Below, piece by piece: positions 54,591 to 64,000 of a stretch of 64,000 nucleotides of DNA. This DNA is from Limanda limanda (taxonomy: Eukaryota; Chordata; Actinopteri; Pleuronectiformes; Pleuronectidae). Every line of letters starts with the position of its first letter. Position 1 is the stretch's first letter. Location: contig NC_083639.1 in the NCBI RefSeq assembly GCF_963576545.1, positions 21,546,118 to 21,610,117 on the forward strand. The letters are read 5' to 3'. The notes beneath the pieces were generated by a model. It was not told where the DNA came from. It did not search any database and saw only the letters and a program-made list of their open reading frames with translations. Both the position numbers and the translations under genes were made by a program.

Positions 54591-57416
54591 GAAGGTACTA
54601 TCTATAGAGAAATATTTTTACTGTGCACTATGTCTATGTTCAATGAAAACCCCTGAGTGTACTGACTGGAGAAAGGGGCTTTCTATTTCTTATGAATTCA
54701 ACTTTTTTTTATGAAAGAAAGAATTTGGTATATTTCTTCTTACAAAAGTAACATTGTCTCACTTTTATGTCACTGGAGAAGGATTTGAACAGAAACAGCC
54801 AACATACCAGTATCAAACTGAATGTATCATATCATCTGGGAAACCAAACTCAGAAGTGAGATGAGAGGGCTTCATGAAGAGATAACCTATATTTCCATAT
54901 GCGGTCTTGCACTGGCAGACGCACACACTGGATGCAGACATATGGGCCACGAAGCTCCAGACTGTGTGCTCCGCTGGCAGCAACTGTGGAAACTTTCTCT
55001 GAGCAAGTCTCCAATCAAACAGGATCGATTCCTTTGACCTTGTTCGGATCAAAGGCAGGAGGGTGGTTAGCATGGTCCCATGCTGCTCTCCCTCAGCCTC
55101 CCATTCAGATGAGCCTCAGTACACAACGCAAACCACAGTAATGATGATGAGGAATCAATAAGTGATTATGAGGTTTTAAGCCACATGGTTAGGAGATGGA
55201 GGAGAGTAATGCAGGGAAGATGGGGATGGAGCGAGACGCTAAAATATAGTGAGGACACGCACCCAGACATGCATGGAGGCAACTTGCATATGAAAATGTG
55301 TATTAGAAAATATAGATGTGAACACTTTCAGCTATTTCAATCATACTTCTTGAATTTGATGACACACACACACACACTCAGATGACCAACGTGACACTTT
55401 AAGCCTCTGTGTTCAACTCCATTACTAATGACTGGCCCCGCAGAAACTCTTGCAACTAAATCCTTCATTTATTTTCTTAAAGTACATTTATTTATATGAC
55501 CTGAACTAATCTTTGCAAATTCTATTTTTTTTTCTCACTTTTAATTATTGTGAAACCTATTAATACTCCATATTAATATGCAGGGAGCTTTGGGGATTCA
55601 GTATACATCACTGAAAGTAATTATGGAAGAGATCTTTTTTTTTTTCTTTCTTTCTTTTGCTCCACAGCTCAGATTTGAGCAGTGAGGTGTGGAGCAGTGG
55701 GAAGACGAACACTGCCCTCTTCAGTCTGTCGACAGCAGCTCGGAGGCAGCTGGCACGGCCCCGCTGGCAGTTTCTCTCCTCACAATGATCCAGCTGAACG
55801 TCTCAATGTGGCTTTGTCAGTACCGCCGTCTGTCTCTTTGTCTCTCACCCTCGCTCATTTGTCTGTGATGCATTTAAAATCGTTACTTTTTATCTTGTCA
55901 TCTCTGCACAAATATGTCCTCGGCACATCGGAGCGCTCTTAGATGGTAGAAAGTGGCAGTTTTTCTCCTTCTTGAGTGAAACTTCTCAAAAGATAAATAG
56001 CAAGGACACGAAATTGGAAAGTCATATTTCAGTTGTGAAGGTCATGCGTGGTTAATGTGTTTAGATTTTTAATTTCAGCCTTTTGCCCATCCCACCTAAA
56101 CAGGCCTGTTCACCACTTACTGCAGAATTGATGAAGGGTGAAGACACTCGTGTAAACACTGTGAGGCGATACATTTGCACCAAATTTCTCCTACACTTGG
56201 AAATGACCAAAGCCACTTTCCCTCCTTAAAAGGAAGCATTTTCTCAGAGCTAAGTGTTTTCTTTTTCAATAAATCCACAGCACTGTTCATTACCCTCATG
56301 ACAGATGCAAGATTACTTCTGGGATATTGAAAAAAAGCGTGTTTCACCACACCAGGAGATCATTTTAAAAAGCAAAACAATTCAGCTCATTAAAAGATGA
56401 TGTAACCTCTTTAAAAACATGCTGTTTTTAGAAATACTGTAATCATCTTGAAGTTATGGAAATATTGGTTTTACATACTTATTCTGAAAAATATAATATC
56501 CTCCCCCTTGTGTTTTATGCTGTAACCATTCTTCTGTTTGATCAAAAATATCGCTTCTCTTTTTCCTTTTTTACATCAACAATTTACAACGATCATTTTG
56601 AATCTTAATATCATACTTTTTACTCCCCTATCATTAAGATTCTAGAAAACACATGAAAAGCTTATAAAATAAAACACATTTTAATATATTTACTAACATA
56701 ATAGTGAATAGATGTGGATTAGTTTGAGATTTTAGAAAACACTCATATTCACTTGCTCACTGCGTTAGATGAGCAGATTAAAACCCCTGTGACTATGCAA
56801 CAAATATTTTAATATATTTATTAATATATTTATATTTGTTCACATTTTATTATTTCTTATCCTCTTTTTAAATTGTGATTTGTGTTGTTTGCATTTCCGT
56901 GTGAATGATTACTTAATTCCATCGTAATGACATAAAAGGAATTCTATGTAAATATCATATATCTAATGTAAGAATACCTTTATTTATATGTGTTTTTTTT
57001 GGCTTTGATGCATTCAAACATGTTGAGTCTAAAGGGACTGGCATCAGCTCATAAAACACAGCCACAGTTTGAAACAGCAGAATACAAATCCTGGATTACT
57101 GAAACCCACAAATGCTGTAGTTAGATAACAGTGTCCTCAATTGTAGCCAGCTATTTATATACAGTATATTATATAGCTCTCACATTTTTCTACAGAGTGA
57201 GTGCTCTTATTCTGATACTCCAAATGTATTTTGCTGTTCTTCTTTTTACACAGGATTTTATATAAAGAGCTTTCAAATGTAATGAAGTATTTTATCACTC
57301 TTGTATTATGCTTGAGAAGGGATCTAAAAACTGGGTTTAAATGCTGACTACATTTTTGGTTTATTAAATCCATTTAATTCTCAGTATTTCACAAATGCTT
57401 GGCACCTCTATAGAGA
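54591..57416. other. Non-coding stretch, nothing recognised
   Basis: Contains an AC tract at 55362-55378, a T run near 55635 and AT-rich DNA at 56560-57000. No ORF with a domain. Confidence 0.4.
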
Positions 57417-57776
57417 TTACAACTTCTGCTCTTTGCCATCGAAACCCTGCATGGGCTTTCTGGAAATCAGCTGCACTGTTTTAGCATTTTTACATAATTT
57501 TCCCTGGGTTATTTTAATAGGAGAAGTAGTTAATCCCCTCTTCCTCCTAACTGACTGCAGGACAGGATGAGCAGAGGACAGACTGAGGTCCTGGGGCTGC
57601 TGGTATCGCTGATAAGCCGCTGATCGCTGCTGGAGAGGAGTGTTGGAGGGTAACGGGAACATGCGTCTGCTCTCAGACACAAAGGAGTCACCACTAGGCT
57701 GCACTACTGTGTAGTCTATGACTGCAGTGGTCCTGTGGAGTGTGAACTCTGAGCTATTGTTTACCTCAAGGTACAC
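57417..57776 (-). CDS. Uncharacterised 119-codon ORF
   Basis: Open frame with a non-repetitive, protein-like stretch (SESRRMFPLPSNTPLQQRSA, YQRYQQPQDLSLSSAHPVLQ). An acceptor-like CCACAG lies just after the ATG region, so the real exon might start at about 57729. No domain is recognised; it could be chance. Confidence 0.25.
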   Translation of the reverse strand: MYLEVNNSSEFTLHRTTAVIDYTVVQPSGDSFVSESRRMFPLPSNTPLQQRSAAYQRYQQPQDLSLSSAHPVLQSVRRKRGLTTSPIKITQGKLCKNAKTVQLISRKPMQGFDGKEQKL

Positions 57777-58983
57777 AAATGAAGCAGAATTGATCTACAC
57801 CTTATCATGCCACTTAAAGTTTAGACAATATGCTCTTTAGTCAAAATGTCCAAGTTTTACACCAGGCTTTTTAATGTGACTCAGTAGCAAAACACAGGCT
57901 GACCTCAGTGAGTCGGAGCTCATGCGGCAGGGGAGCGTGGAAAACAGTGGATACGAACAAATCATCACACACATTTACAGGTGTGCCGAGACAGAAGTGT
58001 AGCAAAAATCACATGTAACAGATCAGCCAAATGCACGGCCCCTCTGAGATGTCCCTGATGATTTGTCTTTTCAGCCATTAATATCTATATGTACACGTTT
58101 TCAATTTGTGCAGATTTGTCTACACATCTAAAAATATGATCAAATCTGAATTAATTGTCATTTTACCAGACATAGAACAGTAGTGCAGGCATAATGAAAT
58201 GGTGTTTCCCTGGCATCACTAAATAAGGTCAAAAATAATTAAACAAACCACAACAAAATGAAAAACACACATTCTCCTTAAGTCCCATCTATTGTCAGTG
58301 TAATTCTAAAATTTCCATCTTAAAAGAGCATGTGAATTTAAAGTGTTAAAATGTATACTTGCAAATCTCAGAAAACATTTACAACTGTTTTACACATTTA
58401 CAGATCTGAATAACACAGATTCTGAATACACATTTGCAGATTCGTGTACACATTTGAAAAAGCTAAACTACAAGACTACAAGGTGCTTCCAGGTTTTTTA
58501 GAAACTAACTACTATTACCAGAAAAATAATACTCAGATAGTAATCATTATAAATATTGGGCAGTATAGTTTTTATATTTTAGTTTTGCAGCATTTTAATG
58601 TTTTTGTAACTGGTTTAGAATGCAGAGATAATATAATCAATTAAAGTACTTCAGTAAATTGTCTTTGTCACGATTTAGCAATGTGATACACAACAGTTAA
58701 AGCAGAACATATTCACATGTATGCTGATTTTGCCCACAAAGTTAAATGGTTGAATGTATAATTAAACATATCATTTGCTTATAAATGATTCATTACATGA
58801 AAAAAAAAGAAACCTGAACGAAAGTATATCCTGTTTACTGACTTAATGATTGATTCCTCTGTAAAAACTTTTTATGTGAAAAAGTGAACTCAGTAATATA
58901 CAGAGACGTGGAGCTCTTGAGCAGGCTGCTGCACGTCTCTGGCGCCCTCTGTCTGTGTGGAGGTTGACACTGCCACTCATAAC
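57777..58983. other. Non-coding stretch, nothing recognised
   Basis: AT-rich, no repeats or ORFs of note. Confidence 0.4.
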
Positions 58984-59890
58984 TAGGGTTGGGTACCGAG
59001 AACCGGTTCCAATATGGAACCGGTTCCAATATGGAACCGGTACCTACCCGGACCGAAATGCAACGGAGATTTCGGTGCCTCATTTCGGTGCCTGAGCCAA
59101 TGGAAGACTGAGGTCTCCGCTCGTCCCGCCTCCTCACACTTCCACTCCTTCCTTCATGGGAAGCGGCGGCTCCCGCCGGGCCCCCGCATGTCGGCCGCGG
59201 CTGCCGGTGGACAGACTCTTGTCCCCGCGCCCCGTGTGTGTCAGGGCTCCCGTGCAGGTGGGGATCTCCTCGTGAGACCTCTCCCCGGCGCTGGCTGCCC
59301 CCCCTCCGCCGGGCACATTTCCTCCTTGGCGGTGCTCCGGGGTCGGGCTCCGGGACCCGGGACCGGGACCGTGCTCCGGGACCGTGCTCCGGGACCGGGC
59401 TCCGGGACCGGCTCCGGGACCGGCTCGGGCGGGAGGAACGAAGACCACGCCGAGAAATGTTTCATAAAAGCGACCGCATTTTAGGGGGACGAAGGCGGGC
59501 CGAAGCCCCCCTGCGACAGCCCCAGCCCCGGAGACACGGGGGTCTCTGAGTGATGGAAAAGCGACCCTCAGTCTTCATTTGGCTCACGAGTCAGAGTGTG
59601 TGTGTTTTGTATTTATTTTTATTTATTTAAGTATAGTGTAAACTTTTGTTAAAAGTTCGTATGTTATTCATAGTTTTAAGTTCAAAAGGGTTTTGTATTT
59701 ATTTATATTTATAATCTACTTTATACAGTTAATATATTTGGCAATAAAAAAAGCCTTTCTAAGTCAAGTATCGTTTTGTGCACTTTTTTGAAAAAAGTAT
59801 CAGTTCAGGCACCGTTTAGGCACCGGTATCGTTTTAAAAGTATCGGTTAAGAACCGGTATCGGATAAAAACCAAACGATACCCATCCCTA
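58984..59890. mobile_element. hAT MITE with GC-rich core
   Basis: Ends TAGGGTTGGGTACCGAGAAC and GATACCCATCCCTA are inverted; CTCATAAC flanks both sides exactly (58976-58983 and 59891-59898), a perfect 8-bp hAT duplication. 59120-59540 is strongly GC- and CpG-rich and includes repeats of CTCCGGGACCGG/GTGCTCCGGGACC. The outer parts are AT-rich with GGTTC/GAACC and GGTATCG words. ORFs in the core (both strands) lack any transposase motif, so it is non-autonomous and seems to carry captured or amplified GC-rich sequence. Confidence 0.88.
59347..59430. repeat. GGGACCG-type GC-rich tandem repeat
   Basis: Repeats of about 12-18 bp built on CTCCGGGACCG in the core of the MITE. Confidence 0.8.
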
Positions 59891-59898
59891 CTCATAAC

Positions 59899-61251
59899 AC
59901 ATTCAGTAACATCTTTCATCCTTTCCAGTCAGACGCAGATTGTTTGGGCTGTGGTGTTTTTACAAAGTGGATGACAACACATTGCCACTCACTTAATTCT
60001 CTTATTGTTTAAACTTCACACCGAACCACTTAGGTAGTGGAGAAAATAAATGAATGGTGGTTGAGGTTGTGATTTTCAGTGAGGGTGCTTTGATATTTCT
60101 AATTCCCAATTTCGTTTGTACACCTCTAATATACATGCGCTTTCAAAATTATGTATATATATATTCAGTTCCCACTCTGCCACATAGACGCGTAGTCAAC
60201 ATGAGACCAGATAATCTAAACACACTTGTGACTATACAACTTCACCCAATTATGCTATGGACAGGGTTGCACATAAGCTGCAGCAAGCACATGCACAGAC
60301 AGACCCCAGGTGGTGCCCGAGTACCAACCCTTATAACCCCTGGCTAAATAAGTTCCCTTCTGGAAAATTTGTAAAACTTCTTTTCCCAAATGTACATCTA
60401 AGGTTTTCTTCATATGGCCCGTGGTGGCATCAATTCTCAATTAAAAATGCTAGACAGTTGCATGTAAGCACAAGCCAATGTCTTTTCTTCACAAATTTCA
60501 TTATCACAGCCAACATAATTTATGCATGGGAATCGAGCCCCCCTGTGAAGCAGCATCAAGGCTACATCCCCCCGACCTGCCCTCGTTGGTGTCAACCGGG
60601 TAATGATGGTGCTTGAAGGACACATTATTTGTCACTGTTGTGAAATGAAAAGCATCACAGGGGTGTTGCATATCCTGCAGCCCTATCAGCTACTGCACAT
60701 ATATATAAATACATACATTTTAAATAGTTAATGTCAGATCACCTTCTCTGTGTACATTTTTGATTATTAAACTTCTCCATGTGTGTTTGAGTACTATTTG
60801 TAATCAAAAGATACACAACAGCAAAGATACACAACTGCAAACTGACACACTTGCTATATCAACTAAATAAGGTCATAACATGTCACTGTCTTCCACTGAC
60901 GACTATTTGGTTAAACAACTTCATTTAAAACCTGTTAATGGAGTGTTAAGTGCAACAGTAAACTTGAGATAAGTTCTGCTTCTGACCATAGTCACAAGAA
61001 TTTGTTGTTTTGTTTAACTAAAACATGTATGAGTCTGCATTGAGCTATAATAAGAACTTCCTGAGTCCAGGTCACAGCTCCTGAATCAGCTCAGTCACTT
61101 TGTCCTTCGTGCCAGAATAAAGAAAACAAGGTACTTTATGTTCCTTCACACTGAGTTTGTATTATTATAATCACAGGATTTAAGAAGAGAAATTACTAAG
61201 TTTACACACCAGGTAAGAAAATAATGTGCTCGCTTCTCTTCTCCTCTGCAG
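59899..61251. other. Non-coding stretch
   Basis: 60240-60620 is open in several frames on both strands with no recognisable domain. The rest is AT-rich. A canonical AG acceptor closes the stretch at 61251. Confidence 0.35.
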
Positions 61252-61448
61252 GTGTCACTGGGCATGAAAGGGGTTCGCAGTTTGTTTTCTCCAACTGGCT
61301 GAGAGAGGGAAGTGGGCTCTCCTCAATTGTTGTGTTGGTTTCTCACTGGAGTGATGTCATCAGGATGCATCTCTCACACTCTCGCACGAACAAACAACAT
61401 TTACAAGATTTATATTCAATTAGTTATTTTTTTACTTATTTCTTGTGA
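61252..61448 (+). CDS. Candidate terminal exon C of an unidentified host gene
   Basis: Follows CTTCTCTTCTCCTCTGCAG, a strong acceptor. The frame set by exon B reads GVTGHERGSQFVFSNWLREG, SGLSSIVVLVSHWSDVIRMH and ends at a stop at 61446. AATAAA follows at 61481 with a T-rich region behind it. Together these are what a last coding exon with its polyadenylation signal looks like. No family recognised. Confidence 0.45.
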
Positions 61449-61480
61449 CAGAAATGTTTTTGAACACACTGTTGCTGTTC

Positions 61481-61486
61481 AATAAA
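61481..61486 (+). terminator. Candidate polyadenylation signal
   Basis: AATAAA 33 bp after the stop of candidate exon C. Confidence 0.45.
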
Positions 61487-61489
61487 GTA

Positions 61490-62280
61490 TGGGTCTGCAT
61501 TCACATAAGAATGATTCACTATCAAGTTTTATTGTTATAATGATGTTTACAGTTAAGTAATGAGTGAGATAGTTTCCAGTCTCACATTCCTTAATCACCA
61601 CAGTGGAGAAGTTCAAGTCAAACACATGTTAACAGCTCATTCATCACTCTGGGTGCTAAAAGTGGGGAAACAGATTCCTGGGTTTACTATAATTTGATTT
61701 GGTTACTGCTGCAGGCTTCGGCTAAACAGGTTCATTATGTATGTAACCTCTGCCCTCTGTATCGGATAAATCATTTCAACAGGCTTCAGGTTGCCAAAGA
61801 GACTACTTTTTCATCCGTTGGTGACAAGTGTGTTTGTGAGCAAGATTATACAAAAGCAACTGAATGACATGAAACTTATTGGAAGGATGCAGCAGGAATC
61901 AGGAAAGAACATATAAAATGTTGGTGGGGACCCGACCAGGCAGCGGACCCACAAATTCTCTCTCATTTTCTTGAACATAATGAGATTTTTGAGAAACATT
62001 TACATCATTTTCCAGGGAATTATTCATGGACTTGATGAATACAATCCGAAATATTTATGGAATTGATATCTATGAGTGTGTGAAATTGAATGCGACTTGA
62101 TTGAATCTTAGGGGGCTGTTGGCAGGGGTGTGTGCTCTTCTGAGTGCAATTCAATAGGTAGACATATTGTTATGAATATACTGTTGTGGAGGTAGCTCAG
62201 AGATCCTCTAGGTAACCAGGGAGTAGTTGGCCAATTACACTACCTGGATTCAAAAGGCACCAGGAGAGATTCCACAGAGA
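61490..62280. other. Non-coding stretch
   Basis: No ORF with a domain and no repeat ends seen. Confidence 0.4.
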
Positions 62281-62345
62281 GAGAAGAAGAGACACACCAG
62301 AGAGAGACACATGAGAGAGAGACACATGAGAGAGACAGATGGAAG
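62281..62345. repeat. GAGAGAGACACATGA minisatellite
   Basis: Short tandem unit of about 15-17 bp (AGAGAGAGACACATG) repeated three times or more, inside a GA-rich stretch. The ORFs on both strands here are low-complexity. Confidence 0.7.
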
Positions 62346-64000
62346 ACACACGAAGGAGACGTGTGAGGAGAAATACAAGGAACTGAAGAGGGAGACTGTT
62401 AAGAGCTGAGAAGAAACTGCTGGCAAGTTTGTGTTTAGTGTTTTGAAATTTAGGTTTGGTTTGTCCGTGGCTACTGTTGTGACCCGGTGCCATCGTTTAT
62501 TGCAACAAATCTATAGAGTGACTATATACAAAGGTGACATGACTAGAAGCATGATGATTCATAGATGAGACTGACTTGCAATTGGTCAGGGACGTGTAAC
62601 TGCAATCACAAGTCTGCAAGATGACAGTGTTCGTATCCAGGATATTTTAGCTTCTTTTTGGAACAGTTGGAGGAAGCGGAGACACGTCAGACATATTTAT
62701 TTTCTGTCTATGCTAAAACCCCTCAAACACTTCACAGCAATCCAACATTGTTGCCTTAAACAACTACATTAACACAGAGAACTATTAGATATTGAGCAAT
62801 GAAGTCATGGAATCAAGTCTCTTGCAATCAGAAAGTATATAGTTAAAATTGTAGTTGTTCTTGAAGACATGTTTATTAGTGAGATTTATTGTCTTAGTTT
62901 GACGTACTTCTATAATGTGTATGAGAGTATTCATTTTGGTGCTGTTGGGATGTATTGTAGTGGTTATGTATTGTGTGTCTTATTTTGATTATGAATGATT
63001 AGTATTGTCACTTCATAAAAGCATACTCACTTATGTGAGTGACTGAAAATGTCACATTCATTTTCTTTTGATAGAAAGCACAGAAATATCTCTAACATGG
63101 CTTTTGCTGATCAGGAAAACTCAACTGACAGACGCTGATAAATGTGTTTGATTTGGATGAGAGCTTTATCATTGTGCTATCAATCAGAGTTGTTTGTGCA
63201 GGGCCTCTGTATATGTGCATATAAACAGCTGGGGCTAATTTCCCTGTGGGTCATGTTTTTTAGCATGACAGTCTTAGTATTTACAGCTGGTGAAATAGAC
63301 CCTATAGCCATGTTGTGTAGGTGCATGTGCAGATGTCAGGTGTATGTGAGATTTCACGTCTGTGCTCTGTTCCCACCACTGGTGTCTTCAGTTTGCATTT
63401 CTAACTGTCTTATTTTAACTGTGTTTGCATACTCATGGACAGAATGTCTCTCTTCTAAAAAACATCTTCTACTACAGCAGCTTTGAGACTGACAGTTCAT
63501 TTCTGCTGAAAGAAGGTTTCAGTAAACTGAGGATCTGCTTGAGCTGATTTGAATTAATGTGATGAGTAATGTGACTCATATCGTCCACATGGTAAAAACC
63601 TTTGAAAGTTATTTAAGGAATTTGTGTATACAGTATTTTGTAAAGCAACTCTAGTTTGTTTTTATACCTTAAAATAGCAGCTTCAAAATCATTGGGATTG
63701 TGCACAAAATTAATACTGATCCACAGTGCACCCTGGACGCCTCGAACAGCACTATATAACTCTATGTATCCAACAACCAGAGTCAGCAGCTATAAGATAC
63801 AACTAATTCACCATTCTCAGTGTGAGCCACCAAAGAAACTGAACATTGTCAGAAACAAAGAAGAAAAGAAAAAGTGACCAAGGTAGAAACTGAACAGAAG
63901 TGAATATTGTAGCATCTCCCTCTTTGGCGAAAGCTTAAAGAGCCAAAGGATGCAGGAGGTAGCAGACCTGGCTTTGTTGTTATTGGACAGTCATAACTTT
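62346..64000. other. Non-coding stretch to the window end
   Basis: AT-rich, no recognised coding or mobile sequence. The 114-codon ORF at 63142-63486 has hydrophobic and Cys-rich stretches but no domain I know. Confidence 0.4.

Noticed and set aside
59014..59549. GC-rich ORFs (up to 156 aa)
   Set aside because: They lie within the MITE core, where stop codons are rare because of high GC; no protein motif.
60255..60625. Overlapping ORFs on both strands
   Set aside because: No domain recognised, frames conflict, and no splice or polyadenylation signals support either strand.
62197..62493. ORFs over the minisatellite
   Set aside because: Low-complexity reading of GA/CT repeats.

Overview
The window looks like teleost fish DNA, probably a percomorph. 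It is AT-rich with many CA/GT microsatellites, split genes with GT..AG introns, and repeat families I know from fish: hAT, Tc1/mariner, L2-like LINE tails, Ty3/gypsy LTR elements and TAG-ended hAT MITEs. There is no operon structure, and I saw no tRNA, CRISPR or origin. Almost every recognisable protein fragment belongs to a transposable element. The exceptions are an 871-residue coiled-coil ORF and a few candidate exons of an unidentified host gene.

Layout. 1-11.8 kb: intergenic or intronic DNA with simple repeats and two inverted LINE-tail fragments. 11.8-27.6 kb: a transposon graveyard that I read as one 15.8-kb DNA transposon (11808-27580). It has matching inverted ends (TATGGAGGACCATACATGAC...) and a 6-bp target duplication, AGTGAC. 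Its left arm carries a plus-strand HECT-type ubiquitin-ligase-like gene (exons 15546-18949). Its right arm carries a minus-strand gene with a helix-turn-helix region of the integrase-like family (27237-25707). The two genes converge, and the 3' catalytic exons of both are missing. Into this element have gone a hAT deletion derivative, a second hAT carrying a Tc1 copy, two solo LTRs, a 28S rRNA fragment, and a four-level nest: palindrome-rich element > GGGTCTC-ended element > multi-exon hAT > TAGAGATGAG MITE.

27.6-38.9 kb: a minus-strand coiled-coil gene built of 483-bp tandem repeats (30174-32789); a Ty3/gypsy relic on the minus strand (33.8-37.2 kb) with gag, protease, partial integrase, a tRNA-Leu primer-binding site and a solo LTR inserted in the integrase; then a broken hAT 3' end with a MITE in it. 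39-62 kb: mostly non-repetitive DNA with three phase-compatible candidate exons on the plus strand (46394, 48871, 61252; the last ends in a stop and AATAAA), a less certain one at 39529, and a complete GC-rich hAT MITE at 58984-59890 with an 8-bp target duplication. 62-64 kb: a small minisatellite and otherwise nothing I can name.

The most interesting result is the 15.8-kb element. A HECT-like gene and an integrase-like gene lying convergently between shared inverted ends suggest that the HECT protein is transposon cargo. The coding and boundary observations were read by eye; family names come from memory and were not checked by database search.
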